Positions 23,740-32,394 of a stretch of DNA of 64,000 nucleotides are shown here, one piece after another. The translations under genes were made by a program, and so were the position numbers. Source of the DNA: an uncultured Gemmatimonadota bacterium (lineage in GTDB: Bacteria; Gemmatimonadota; Gemmatimonadetes; Gemmatimonadales; Gemmatimonadaceae); assembly GCA_903910555.1 (NCBI GenBank), contig CAIVZZ010000001.1, forward strand, positions 1 to 64,000. Direction: 5' to 3'. The notes under the pieces are model-generated. The model did no database searches. It was not told where the DNA came from and worked only from the letters and a program-made list of their open reading frames with translations. Numbering within the stretch: position 1 is the first letter of the stretch; the number at the start of each line of letters is the position of its first letter.

Positions 23740-24279
23740 CTAGTTCTCTTCTCCGTCAGTGGTGAGCCCGTCCGCTTCGCGGAGGGAGGCGAGAAAAGAC
23801 TCGCCTGAAAGTCGCGTGCCGGCGGCAGCCGGGGCGAAGGAAAAAGTGATCGCGCGCTGAGTGCCTTCCGGCCAATCCGGCATCAGCAGCCCCGCGAGCA
23901 AACGGCGGATTCCCTGCCCGCATTCGGCGAGCAGCGTACTGGCCGTCTCGAGAAGCACGGCGAGCGGAATCTCCACCTCGCGCTTCACGACTTCTCCCGT
24001 AGAACGATCGAGCCACGCGGCATCGCCGATGGCTCCGCGCTCGGGCCACACGCCGACCTGGCGCGTCACATCGAGCGGGTTTCCTCCCGACACATCCGAG
24101 CGGCTCGATTCGAGCGCGGCGGCGAGCGCCAACGCGAGCGACTGAGCGTCCGGTACGCCGAACAGCGTCACCACGTCGCGCGTCGATCGATCGCTCGCGA
24201 TCTCCGACGGCACCGAGTTGACCTGCGCCAGCACGGGCGACTGCGCCGGAAGCTCCTCCAACATCACCAACACGTTCAT
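23740..24279 (-). CDS. Protein of unknown function
   Basis: A 179-residue soluble protein with a strong GGAGGA ribosome-binding site upstream of ATG 24279, which sets the start. It opens MNVLVMLEELPAQSP and contains an even mix of predicted helix and strand; no motif, signal or membrane segment is visible. It is a single gene, convergent with thyX and divergent from the DUF1800 gene. I do not recognise the family. Confidence 0.6.
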   Translation of the reverse strand: MNVLVMLEELPAQSPVLAQVNSVPSEIASDRSTRDVVTLFGVPDAQSLALALAAALESSRSDVSGGNPLDVTRQVGVWPERGAIGDAAWLDRSTGEVVKREVEIPLAVLLETASTLLAECGQGIRRLLAGLLMPDWPEGTQRAITFSFAPAAAGTRLSGESFLASLREADGLTTDGEEN

Positions 24280-24490
24280 GAGGTCCTCCGAGTGAAATGT
24301 TGACCGGGAGAACCGCAAGAAATGTTCCTGTGCTTCTCCTGCTTGCATTACCTCTGTGGTGAGCTGTTGGTCACCGGCAAAGCGGTTGTGCCCTGCGTCA
24401 CATGGCGCATCTCGCCACAGCTGTTGATCCTTAACTTCAGAGTCGATCCGGTCGTCTACGACATGCAGGACCTACCCGGAGTGTGTGTCC

Positions 24491-26368
24491 ATGCAGTATC
24501 CGACCAAAGTCGCAGTCGCCGCCGCCGTGGCATTCCTCGCAGCATGCGGCGGAAGTCCAGCCGCCCAGGTAGAGTCTGCACCGAAAATGGCTGCGGCCCC
24601 GCCGGAGCCGATGCCGGTTGAAAGCGGCCCGCGCGAACAAACGGCCGACGAACAGGTCAACCATGTGTTGAATCGACTCACGTTTGGCGCACGGCCCGGC
24701 GACGTCGAGGCCGTCCGCACGATGGGCGTCGATAGATGGATCGATCTTCAACTGCATCCAGAGCGAATCAACGACGCAAAAAGCGACCAGTACTTTGCCG
24801 CGCTCGAGAGCTACAACGAGCCCTCGCAGACACTGCAGCAGAAATACCCGCCACCGAACCAGCTCCTTCAGCGTTTGGGGGCAAAAGGTGACCGATCCAA
24901 GCTCACGCCGGCCGAGACGGCGGAGCTTCGCGATGCGACCGCGGGTGTGCGGAAAGTCACGATCGAAGCGCAGAGCGGTCGCGTAGATCGCGCGCTCCTC
25001 TCTGAACGTCAGTTACAAGAAGTGATGACCGACTTTTGGCTCAACCACTTTTCTGTTTACATCCAGAAGGGGCCGCCGGAGCGGTATCAGCTTGCGCAGT
25101 ACGAGAGCAAAGTCATCCGGCCGAACTCGCTCGGAAAATTCAGGACGCTGCTGGACGCGGTCGCGAAAAGTCCCGCGATGCTTTTCTACCTCGACAACTG
25201 GGAAAGTCAGGCGGACAGCAATCGTCCGCGCCTCGTGCCGTTGCCAGGTGCCGGTCGCGGCGGGCGCAACGCGCGCGGCGGTCTGCTCACTCAGCAGCAG
25301 CAACAGGCGCTCGCAAAGCGCCGCGGCGGATTGAACGAGAACTACGGCCGTGAACTGCTCGAGCTGCACACGCTCGGCGTCGACGGCGGCTACACGCAGC
25401 AGGACGTGATCAACGTCGCTCGCGCACTCACCGGCTGGACCTTCCCCCGTCCGCAGCAAGGCGGCGGCGGATTCGAATTCAATCCGCAGATGCACGACGC
25501 GGGCGAGAAAACCGTGCTCGGCCACAAGCTGGCGGCCGGCCGCGGGATTGAAGACGGCGAAGACGTTCTCGATATCGTCGCGAGGCATCCGGCGACCGCG
25601 CACTATATCGCCTACAAACTCGCGCGTCGCTTCGTGAGCGACACACCGCCCGCGGGACTCGTGGATCGCGCGGCAGAAACGTTCCGCCGGACCGACGGTG
25701 ATATCCGCGCGGTGGTGCGCACGATCATCACGAGTCAGGAATTTTTCGCGCAAAAAGCATATCGCAGTAAAGTGAAGTCACCGTTCGAAGTGGTGGTGAG
25801 CGCACTTCGCGCACTCGGCGCGCAGCCGGATGGAACGCTGAGAACAGCGCAGACCGTCGCGACGCTCGGCGAACCGATTTACGGGCATCAGGCGCCCAAC
25901 GGCTGGCCCGAGACCGGCGATCAGTGGATGAATACCGGCGCGATTCTCAATCGCATCAACTTCGGCGTTGCAATCGCGGCGGGAAAAGTCCCCGGTGTTT
26001 CTCCAACGAACTGGAAGGGCGCCGAGACGCTCGTGAATGCGCCGATCGACCAGCAGGTCGATGGTGTCGTGGCGGCTTTGCTCGGCGGCGGGGTATCACC
26101 TGATACGCGCGCGATCCTGATCACCGGACAGAATCCGTTTCTCGCATCTGCCGCGGCGCTCGATACGACGCCGGAGATGGCGAGGCCAAAAGACAAAGAC
26201 CCATTGGATCCCGATGAAGTGATGATGATGCTGCCGGATCCTTCGGGTGGACCGCCGCAGCGCGGACCTGCGCGTGATCGTGCATTTGGAAAACTGCAGC
26301 CGCCCACAAAGGGATTGGCGCTGATCGTTGGACTTGCAATCGGCTCGCCCGAATTTCAGAGGAGATAG
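24491..26368 (+). CDS. DUF1800-family lipoprotein
   Basis: A 625-residue secreted protein. The signal peptide MQYPTKVAVAAAVAFLAAC ends with a lipobox, so the mature protein is probably lipid-anchored. It shows DUF1800 hallmarks: HVLNRLTFGARPGDVEAVRTMGVDRWIDLQLHPE at the N-terminus, MTDFWLNHFSVYI, ENYGRELLELHTLGVDGGYTQQDV, and VRTIITSQEFF. The family has no proven reaction, but it is regularly encoded next to DUF1501, as here, with a 4-bp gap. A CGGAG ribosome-binding site supports ATG 24491; GTG 24485 is possible. Confidence 0.85.
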   Translation: MQYPTKVAVAAAVAFLAACGGSPAAQVESAPKMAAAPPEPMPVESGPREQTADEQVNHVLNRLTFGARPGDVEAVRTMGVDRWIDLQLHPERINDAKSDQYFAALESYNEPSQTLQQKYPPPNQLLQRLGAKGDRSKLTPAETAELRDATAGVRKVTIEAQSGRVDRALLSERQLQEVMTDFWLNHFSVYIQKGPPERYQLAQYESKVIRPNSLGKFRTLLDAVAKSPAMLFYLDNWESQADSNRPRLVPLPGAGRGGRNARGGLLTQQQQQALAKRRGGLNENYGRELLELHTLGVDGGYTQQDVINVARALTGWTFPRPQQGGGGFEFNPQMHDAGEKTVLGHKLAAGRGIEDGEDVLDIVARHPATAHYIAYKLARRFVSDTPPAGLVDRAAETFRRTDGDIRAVVRTIITSQEFFAQKAYRSKVKSPFEVVVSALRALGAQPDGTLRTAQTVATLGEPIYGHQAPNGWPETGDQWMNTGAILNRINFGVAIAAGKVPGVSPTNWKGAETLVNAPIDQQVDGVVAALLGGGVSPDTRAILITGQNPFLASAAALDTTPEMARPKDKDPLDPDEVMMMLPDPSGGPPQRGPARDRAFGKLQPPTKGLALIVGLAIGSPEFQRR

Positions 26369-26372
26369 TCAT

Positions 26373-27626
26373 ATGCAACGCCGGGTTTTCGTAAAGTCAG
26401 GTGCGCTCGCGCTCGTCACGATGGGGTTAAGCCCGTCGTTCCTGCGTCGCACTGCGATGGGAATGGAGCTGCCGCTCGCGGTGAAGGGGAAAGTCCTGAT
26501 CTGCTTGTTCCAGCGCGGCGCAGCAGATGCGCTGAGTGTTGTCGTGCCGCACGGTGAGCGCGCGTACTACCAGCTGCGGTCGACAATTGCGATTCCGCAG
26601 CCGACACGAGTCGGAAGCGCGCCGTCGGCAATCGACCTCGATGGATTCTTTGGCCTGCACCCGTCGCTTGCACCCCTGAAGCCGCTGTGGGATGTCGGCA
26701 TGCTCGCGCCGATTCACGCGGTGGGCAGTCCGAGCAACACGCGCTCGCACTTCGACGCGCAGGATTACATGGAGAGCGGCACTCCTGACACCAAGGGCAC
26801 GACCGACGGCTGGCTCAACCGCTACCTCGCGACATCGGGAACGTGTGAGCAGTGTGCGCCGACACCGTTCCGTGCTGTTGCAATGACACCCCAGACTCCG
26901 CGCATTCTGCAGGGTTTGGCGCCGACCGTGGCGATGAACTCGCTTGATGAGTTCGCGCCGCGCGCTGCGGGCGGCGATCAAATCGCCCGCCTCGAAGCGC
27001 TCTATCGGACTGGCTCGGCCGACCTCATCCACTCCTCGGGTTCGGAAATGTTCGACGCCATGAAGATGCTGAAGTCGGCAAATCCGCAGCAGTATCAGCC
27101 GGCGAACGGCGCGGAGTATCCGAAGTCGCAGTTCGGGCAGCGCTTGAAGCAGATCGCGCAGCTGATCAAGAGCAAAGTCGGGATGGAGATCGCGTTTGCC
27201 GACGTGGGCGGATGGGACACGCACGTGAATCAGGGCGGCGCCACCGGGCAGCTCGCGCAGCGGCTCGACGATTTTGCGCAGTCGATCGCGGCACTCACGA
27301 ACGATCTCGGCGAGGGGATGGAGAACGTCGTCATCCTCACGATGAGCGAGTTCGGCCGCATGGCGAGACAGAACGGCAACGGCGGAACGGATCACGGCCA
27401 CGCGGGCGCGATGTTCGTGATCGGTGGATCGGTGAAGGGAAAGAAGGTCTACGGAAAATGGCCGGGGTTGCAGCAGGAGCAGCTGTTTGAAGGACGCGAC
27501 CTGGCATTGACGACGGATTTTCGGTCGGTGTTTTCGGAGATCGCGACGAAGCACCTCGGCGCGACGAATACAGGAGCGATGTTCCCGGGGTTCAACTCGG
27601 CGACCCACTTGGGCCTGCTGGGCTAG
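26373..27626 (+). CDS. DUF1501-family (sulfatase-like fold) exported protein
   Basis: A 417-residue protein starting MQRRVFVKSGALALVTMG, a twin-arginine-like signal (RR-FVKSGA). The body matches DUF1501: CLFQRGAADALSVVVPHGE, FDAQDYMESGTPD, EIAFADVGGWDTHVNQGG and VILTMSEFGRMARQNGNGGTDHGHAG. These residues resemble the metal site of alkaline phosphatase/sulfatase-fold enzymes. An AGAGGAG ribosome-binding site precedes the ATG. It is encoded immediately after its usual DUF1800 partner, and together they probably form an exported system of unknown substrate. Confidence 0.86.
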   Translation: MQRRVFVKSGALALVTMGLSPSFLRRTAMGMELPLAVKGKVLICLFQRGAADALSVVVPHGERAYYQLRSTIAIPQPTRVGSAPSAIDLDGFFGLHPSLAPLKPLWDVGMLAPIHAVGSPSNTRSHFDAQDYMESGTPDTKGTTDGWLNRYLATSGTCEQCAPTPFRAVAMTPQTPRILQGLAPTVAMNSLDEFAPRAAGGDQIARLEALYRTGSADLIHSSGSEMFDAMKMLKSANPQQYQPANGAEYPKSQFGQRLKQIAQLIKSKVGMEIAFADVGGWDTHVNQGGATGQLAQRLDDFAQSIAALTNDLGEGMENVVILTMSEFGRMARQNGNGGTDHGHAGAMFVIGGSVKGKKVYGKWPGLQQEQLFEGRDLALTTDFRSVFSEIATKHLGATNTGAMFPGFNSATHLGLLG

Positions 27627-27696
27627 TTGCCGGAATATCGGAACAGTCGAGTCGGCGTTCGGAGATAGTTCTAGGCAACGTGCTGGACGGAGAACC

Positions 27697-27759
27697 TTGG
27701 TTAACCGACCAACGGTTAGTAGTTAACTGTTCACCACGACGAACGGTTATTCTTCCGTT
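27697..27759 (+). promoter_or_regulatory. Dyad-rich control region and candidate leaderless promoter of the polysaccharide deacetylase gene
   Basis: AACGGTTA occurs at 27711-27718 and 27742-27749 (31 bp apart). An inverted relative, TTAACTGTT, sits at 27723-27731, and GGTTAACC lies at 27699-27706. The second copy overlaps TATTCT (27748-27753), a -10-like box six bases before the GTG start at 27760. A regulator binding these sites would block or assist the promoter. Confidence 0.5.
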
Positions 27760-28728
27760 GTGAAAACAAATTTCTATCGTATTCTCGCATTCGCGGCTGC
27801 CGCGTTTTTGCTCACGGCCGCCGCCGCGCAATCCTCGGCCGCGCAATCCGCTCCCGCGCGCCAGCCCAACGAGAACGGCCGCATCCCGATTCTCGAGTAC
27901 CACCTGATAACCGACCACGATTCCCGATGGGGCCGCTCCGCCGATCACTTCCGGCACGACCTGAAGTTGCTCTACGATCGCGGGTATCGCCCCATCAATG
28001 TTTCGCAACTGATCGACAAACAATTCGATATTCCCGCCGGAACATCACCGGTCGTCTTCACCTTCGACGACGCATCGCCGGGGCAGTTCAGCTACATCGA
28101 AAAGGACGGACAGCTCGAAATCGATCCGAACAGCGCAGTGGGAATCTGGCTCGCATTTAATAAAGAGCATCCGGACTGGGGCAAGCGCGCGACGTTCTGC
28201 ATGCTCCCGGGCGCAGCGGCTGGTCACGCGTTTTTTGGCGAGAAGGGAATTGACGGCCAGAAGAGCGCGTGGCGGCTGAAGAAAGTGAAGTTCCTCGCAG
28301 AGCAGGGGTTTGAGCTCTGCAATCACACGCTTTGGCACGCGAACCTCGCGAAGTACAGCGACGCGGTTGTCCAGGAGCAGATCGCGCGAGGTGTACTCGC
28401 AATCGACTCCGCTGTGCCCGGCTATAGAGTCCGGACCTTCGCGCTTCCGCTCGGCATTTGGCCGAAGGATCGCGCGCTCGCGATGAAGGGGAGCTGGCAC
28501 GATCCGAAGAGTGGGCGCGATATCCACTATTCGTTCGATGCGATCCTGGAAGTGTCGGGTCCGAGTGCGCCGAGTCCGTATACGGCGCAGTTCAAACCAT
28601 TCAGCCTGCCGCGATTGCAGATGGTGGATTCGGAATTGGAGAAGGCGCTCGATCGGCTGGATGCACCAGGTCAGCGGTTCGTCGCCGGCGGCGCACAAAA
28701 GAAAGTTGCGGGTGGCGCGGCGAAGTAG
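27760..28728 (+). CDS. Secreted polysaccharide deacetylase (NodB-fold)
   Basis: A 322-residue exported enzyme with signal peptide MKTNFYRILAFAAAAFLLTAAAAQ. The NodB-type motifs are TFDDASPGQFSY (catalytic and metal-binding Asp pair) and HTLWHANL (metal-binding His pair, HxxxH). The N-terminal IPILEYHLIT and DLKLLYDRGYRPINVSQLID match carbohydrate esterase family 4 enzymes that remove acetyl groups from cell-wall or exopolysaccharide sugars. The substrate is unknown. GTG 27760 is chosen for the signal peptide; no ribosome-binding site is seen, but a TATTCT box lies six bases upstream. Confidence 0.83.
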   Translation: MKTNFYRILAFAAAAFLLTAAAAQSSAAQSAPARQPNENGRIPILEYHLITDHDSRWGRSADHFRHDLKLLYDRGYRPINVSQLIDKQFDIPAGTSPVVFTFDDASPGQFSYIEKDGQLEIDPNSAVGIWLAFNKEHPDWGKRATFCMLPGAAAGHAFFGEKGIDGQKSAWRLKKVKFLAEQGFELCNHTLWHANLAKYSDAVVQEQIARGVLAIDSAVPGYRVRTFALPLGIWPKDRALAMKGSWHDPKSGRDIHYSFDAILEVSGPSAPSPYTAQFKPFSLPRLQMVDSELEKALDRLDAPGQRFVAGGAQKKVAGGAAK

Positions 28729-28912
28729 TCTTTCGCATGTGCGGCGGTGGCGAATTGCGCACCGAATCAAGCCACTGCGCAGCTCGTCGTCACATTCAGA
28801 CGCAGAGTCGTCACATTTGATGGCATAATTGTGTTGTCGCTGTTGCGCCGCAGTCACGCGCGCGACAGGTTTCGCGGTGGTTGATAGACATACACTCGTA
28901 AATCCGGGCCTG

Positions 28913-30157
28913 ATGAAACGCTCCCGCACGACGACTTTGGGATTGAAGCATCTCGCATTCTTTGAGGCCGTTGGCGAGGCCGAAGAGAATTCGCCAAAGG
29001 CGCGCTCCGCGACTGCTGGACTTTTGATGCTGCGTTTGATCGATCACTGGGTGCTGGCCGGCCCGGTGATGGTCGAGCCTGAGTCGGTGAGCGTGACGTC
29101 GGTTCGCGCTGCGATCATGCAGCTCGAACCGCGGGATCCAGGGCGCGAGGTGCTGCTGGGTTTGGTCAACGCGATGCAGACGGTTCGCGAGGTTGATATT
29201 CAGCCGGTGTTGCCGCGGCTGTTCGCGTATGCTGGTTGTCTTGAGAAGCGCGCTGAGCTCTCGCTCGCCGCAGATGTATATGCAACGATTGCCCGGTTGG
29301 GCGAGGAAGAGTTCGATGGCGATTTGCTGATCGATTCGTTTCTGCGCCTTGGGTATTGCGAACGCTTGATGGGAACGCTCGACGATGCAGAGGCGTCGTA
29401 CGCGATGGCCGGCAAGATTTCTAAGCGGCAGAAGGAAACAGCGCGCGGTCTCCGGTCACAGATTGGTCTTGCCGTGGTCGCGGTGACGCGAGGCAATTTG
29501 CCGAAGGCTGAGAAGTTGCTCGCCGAGATTGCGATCGAGAGTGACCGCACTCATTGCGCGGAGGAGTACACGAAAGCACTACACGTGCAATCGTCGCTGG
29601 CTTACCGGCGCGGTGAGTTGGGCCGCGCAGTCCGCATCGCGTACGAGGCGCTGCGGAAGTCGTCGACGCCGCTTGATCGCGATTTGATTCTCGGCGATAT
29701 CGGCGGTTATCTGATCATGATGGACCGCTTCGAAGCAGCGCGCGACGCACTGATGATTATCGAGGCGACTGGAATAACTGAGATTGTGCGCCTCAACGCA
29801 CGCGTCAACATGGTAGCGCTCGCAGCCCGCTCGCGTGACGAGACCATGTTCAGAGCCGCGCGCGCACGACTGGATGGCGTCGAGCTGCCCGCCGAAGCGC
29901 AAGTCAATTATTTAATCGAAAGCGCGCGAGGCCTCCGGCTGTTCGGGGAAGCCGACTCGGCGCGGCAGTTTTTGGAAACCGCTCGCGACCTCGCGGTCGA
30001 GCATCGCCTGAACCGATCAATCTTCGAGGCTGAGGAGATGTTGGCCAATCGCGACGAGTCGCTCGCGCGTAACCGCGACCAGATCGTTATTGAGCAGACA
30101 GAGCCGATGGCAGACGTGGAACAGGAACTCCGGAAAATGGCGATGGCCGTCGCGTGA
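28913..30157 (+). CDS. TPR-repeat protein, possible peptide-responsive regulator
   Basis: A 414-residue, all-helical protein. After an N-terminal helical region (LGLKHLAFFEAVGEAEENSPKARSATAGLLMLRLIDHWV), tetratricopeptide-like pairs run from about residue 75 to 380 (for example YATIARLGEEEFDGDLLIDSFLRLGYCERLMGTLDDAEASYAMAGKI and HVQSSLAYRRGELGRAVRIAYEALRK). No helix-turn-helix, enzyme motif or signal is evident. ATG 28913 is preferred; earlier in-frame codons add Cys-rich residues without homology-like character. The next gene, convergent, encodes a tiny secreted lipopeptide. Confidence 0.65.
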   Translation: MKRSRTTTLGLKHLAFFEAVGEAEENSPKARSATAGLLMLRLIDHWVLAGPVMVEPESVSVTSVRAAIMQLEPRDPGREVLLGLVNAMQTVREVDIQPVLPRLFAYAGCLEKRAELSLAADVYATIARLGEEEFDGDLLIDSFLRLGYCERLMGTLDDAEASYAMAGKISKRQKETARGLRSQIGLAVVAVTRGNLPKAEKLLAEIAIESDRTHCAEEYTKALHVQSSLAYRRGELGRAVRIAYEALRKSSTPLDRDLILGDIGGYLIMMDRFEAARDALMIIEATGITEIVRLNARVNMVALAARSRDETMFRAARARLDGVELPAEAQVNYLIESARGLRLFGEADSARQFLETARDLAVEHRLNRSIFEAEEMLANRDESLARNRDQIVIEQTEPMADVEQELRKMAMAVA

Positions 30158-30192
30158 ACTCGACGGCCATCAACCCACCTTTCTTCAGCTAA

Positions 30193-30321
30193 CTAGCAAA
30201 CGGTACTTCCAACGCTCGTCACGATATCGCAGCCCTTCGGAGCCGTCGGCGACGAGCAAGCGGCGGCGGCAAGGACGGCAGCGGCGGACACGAGCAGGGC
30301 GATCGAGCGGCGGATCGTCAT
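30193..30321 (-). CDS. Tiny lipoprotein/lipopeptide
   Basis: A 42-residue precursor: a positively charged start (MTIRR), a hydrophobic core (SIALLVSAAAVLAAAA) and a lipobox-like Cys at residue 22. The mature peptide of 21 residues has two further Cys (C31 and the C-terminal C42) that could form a disulfide. GAGGCC upstream is a plausible ribosome-binding site; the longer in-frame reading lacks signal-peptide character. It is convergent with the TPR gene and divergent from the AraC-type regulator gene. The function is unknown; it may be a small envelope lipoprotein or a signal peptide. Confidence 0.55.
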   Translation of the reverse strand: MTIRRSIALLVSAAAVLAAAACSSPTAPKGCDIVTSVGSTVC

Positions 30322-30392
30322 TTGGAAGGCCTCAGAGTAAGCGGTATGTATTGGCGAGTGAATAACTGATGATATGGAAGGTATGTGACCTT

Positions 30393-30466
30393 CTTTGGAC
30401 ACACAGCACTGTTTTGTGCCAAAAAACCCTGCTTTTGTGCCAAACCCGTAATCATTTTGTCCCCAG
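30393..30466 (+). promoter_or_regulatory. Phased operator array between the lipopeptide and AraC-type regulator genes
   Basis: TTTTGTGCCAAA occurs at 30412-30423 and again at 30433-30444, exactly 21 bp apart. A degenerate copy, TTTTGTCCCCAG, begins at 30455, and an inverted partner, TTTGGACACA, lies just upstream at 30394-30403. Array spacing of two helical turns is typical of AraC-family or response-regulator binding, so autoregulation by the adjacent regulators is plausible. Confidence 0.55.
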
Positions 30467-30490
30467 CTTCTTAGCTACCAGACACTATCA

Positions 30491-31333
30491 ATGCACGTCG
30501 CCGCATGCGTCCAGCCGGCCAAGCTCTCCCGCCTCCAAGGGGCGGCAGGAGACAGGCATCGCGTGCATGTGGCGCTCGACTGGGCTCACGCTGACTCGAT
30601 CATCCGCCGCCAGCCGGTGGACGTCCTGGTCGTTGACCCCCAGTTCGACACCCCGGCGGAAGCGCGCTCGGACCGGATTCGTGCCGTTCGCAACCGGTAC
30701 CGCTCGCTTCCCATGATCGTCTATTCCAACCTCGCCGCCCAAACCCTGCGCCCGCTGGTCGAACTTGGCCGCGAAGGGATGGAGCAACTCATTCTGTTCG
30801 GCCTCGACGACGACCCCCAGCACCTGCGGCAGATGCTGGAGCGCCAGCCGGGGATCGTCCTCTCCGAGCGGCTTCTGAGCCATCTCCACCGGCCGCTGAG
30901 CCGCGTCTCCGCACGCATCGCGGCAGCTCTTGAGCGCCTGATCCGTAATCCCTCGGTATTCCGTGGCGTGCCAGATCTCGCGGCCGCCGCTGGTGTTCCC
31001 CGCCGCTCGCTCTACAGACACTTCGAACGCGCCGGGCTGGTCACGCCGCGCGAGCTCGTCGCCGGTGCACGCCTCCTGCGCGGCTATGCCTTTCTCCGTG
31101 AACCGGCGTATTCGCTCGATGCTGTTGCCGATCACGTCCGATTCACCGATTCCGACGCCCTCACCAAGGCCATGAAATGGGGAGTCGGCATGACCCCGGG
31201 CCGGGCGCGCGACCGGATGGGGCCTGAAGAGTTCGTCGCACGACTCGCTGCCAGACTGGCTCCTGGTTCCGAACTGCTCAACCCGCTCTATTGGCTCGCG
31301 GGCCATGGTACGGCGGAGCTCCCGCATGCGTGA
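30491..31333 (+). CDS. AraC-family regulator with degenerate receiver-like N-terminal domain
   Basis: A 280-residue transcription regulator. The N-terminal ~120 residues have receiver-like strands (PVDVLVVDP, PMIVYSNL, EQLILFGLDD) but lack the full acidic pocket, so the domain is probably a pseudo-receiver or effector domain. The C-terminal half has the two helix-turn-helix motifs of AraC proteins (GVPDLAAAAGVPRRSLYRHFERAG, then LDAVADHVRFTDSDALTKAMKWGVGMTPGRAR). It overlaps the next gene, a response regulator, by 8 bp. A phased operator array lies directly upstream. Confidence 0.8.
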   Translation: MHVAACVQPAKLSRLQGAAGDRHRVHVALDWAHADSIIRRQPVDVLVVDPQFDTPAEARSDRIRAVRNRYRSLPMIVYSNLAAQTLRPLVELGREGMEQLILFGLDDDPQHLRQMLERQPGIVLSERLLSHLHRPLSRVSARIAAALERLIRNPSVFRGVPDLAAAAGVPRRSLYRHFERAGLVTPRELVAGARLLRGYAFLREPAYSLDAVADHVRFTDSDALTKAMKWGVGMTPGRARDRMGPEEFVARLAARLAPGSELLNPLYWLAGHGTAELPHA

Positions 31334-31739
31334 CTGGATCGCGACACCCGGGAGTCCACGTGTCCTCATCGTCGACGATGAGCCCGCGATCTGCTCGGCG
31401 CTCGTGCAGGTGCTGCGCCGTGCCGGCTTCGATCCGATCGCGGCGCGCGGCGCGCCCGAGGCCGAGGCGCTCCTCTCAGACTCGATATCGGCGATGTTGC
31501 TCGACCTGCGCATGCCCCACATGCGCGGCGACGTCTTCTACTATCTGGCGTCGGCGCGCTGCCCGCAGCTGCGCCGGCATACGCTGTTCATGACCGGCGA
31601 CATCTCGCCCGACGGCGAGCGCCTGATCAACCAGACCGGGTGCGGCGTACTGTGGAAGCCGTTCCCCAACGCCGTGCTGGTCGACGCCGTGCGCGATCTC
31701 CTCGCGGATCGCACCGGTTCATACGCCGCAGTGCGCTAA
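31326..31739 (+). CDS. Single-domain response regulator
   Basis: A 137-residue stand-alone receiver domain. The phosphorylation pocket is complete: D17/D18 in LIVDDEP, the acceptor D60 in LLDLRMP, T90 in FMTGD and K111 in LWKPF. There is no output domain, so it probably acts as a phosphate sink, a relay component or by protein contact. ATG 31326 lies within the end of the AraC-type gene, so the two are cotranslated. A kinase-like DHp protein is encoded about 0.65 kb downstream (32395). Confidence 0.9.
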   Translation: MRDWIATPGSPRVLIVDDEPAICSALVQVLRRAGFDPIAARGAPEAEALLSDSISAMLLDLRMPHMRGDVFYYLASARCPQLRRHTLFMTGDISPDGERLINQTGCGVLWKPFPNAVLVDAVRDLLADRTGSYAAVR

Positions 31740-31767
31740 CGAGCTTTTCGCAGTAGAAATTTTAAAA

Positions 31768-32376
31768 CTAGAGCGACCAGTTTCTCAGCGTTTTAAGTGC
31801 GGTTTCGAGCGCCGCGCGCTGCTTGGGATGCGACGCGGTCGCGAGCAGCGATTCGTAGCTGGCAATCGCTAGTTTCAGCGCGACAGGATCATTCTCCGCA
31901 CCAGCGAGTGCGGCGGCGTTGTCGGCAAGATTTGCTTTCGCGAGCTCGTCATCGGGGAAGCGCGTCGAAATCTGCTGCCACCGCTTCACGCGTGTCCGCG
32001 GCGAAGATTCACTCAGCGCCCACAAATGCCAGGCGGCGCGGTTTGACGGATCGGCAGCAAGCGCGCGCGACGCGAGGTCGGACACGACATCCGGCCCGCG
32101 CCCCGTCAGCCAGTACGCGTTCGCCAGCGTGACAATCGCGCGCGCGTTGTTCGGTTCGCGATCGACGATGACTTCGTAGATGGGACCGGCGACTTCGTGC
32201 ATCTCGCGGTACGGCTCCACAGCGGCGACGAGATCCGCGGTCGAAGCAGACGCCGCAATTTGCGAAAGGCTTTCGAGCAGTCGCGCGACGTCGCCGCGGT
32301 GATGATATTCGTGCACGGTCGCGTCGAGCCTGCCGCGGACGTCGCTCTCTTCTGTCGAGGGGTTGTTCGTGACCAT
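31768..32376 (-). CDS. TPR-like helical protein of unknown function
   Basis: A 202-residue helical protein with tetratricopeptide-like pairs (IYEVIVDREPNNARAIVTLANAYWLTGRGPDVVSDLASRALAADPSNRAAWHLWALSE). No signal or membrane segment is seen. ATG 32376 is set by a TAGATT box five bases upstream and by the divergent gene at 32395. The longer reading on this strand is antisense to that neighbour. Its role is probably protein-protein interaction, partner unknown. Confidence 0.65.
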   Translation of the reverse strand: MVTNNPSTEESDVRGRLDATVHEYHHRGDVARLLESLSQIAASASTADLVAAVEPYREMHEVAGPIYEVIVDREPNNARAIVTLANAYWLTGRGPDVVSDLASRALAADPSNRAAWHLWALSESSPRTRVKRWQQISTRFPDDELAKANLADNAAALAGAENDPVALKLAIASYESLLATASHPKQRAALETALKTLRNWSL

Positions 32377-32394
32377 TTCGAAATCTATATCAGC
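32377..32394. promoter_or_regulatory. 18-bp divergent promoter region
   Basis: Only 18 bp separate the two divergent ATGs. On the minus strand TAGATT (32387-32382) ends five bases before ATG 32376, which fits a leaderless start. The region contains the palindrome ATTTCGAAAT (32375-32384). The plus-strand side has TATATC three bases before its ATG, a poorer match. Confidence 0.5.

Noticed and set aside
26427-27608. Open frame of 393 codons antisense to the DUF1501 gene
   Set aside because: No ribosome-binding site, Arg/His-rich composition and no recognisable motif; it mirrors the codon bias of the true gene.
24491-27626. DUF1800/DUF1501 pair as a new system
   Set aside because: The pairing is well known across many phyla; the genes are real but the arrangement is not novel.
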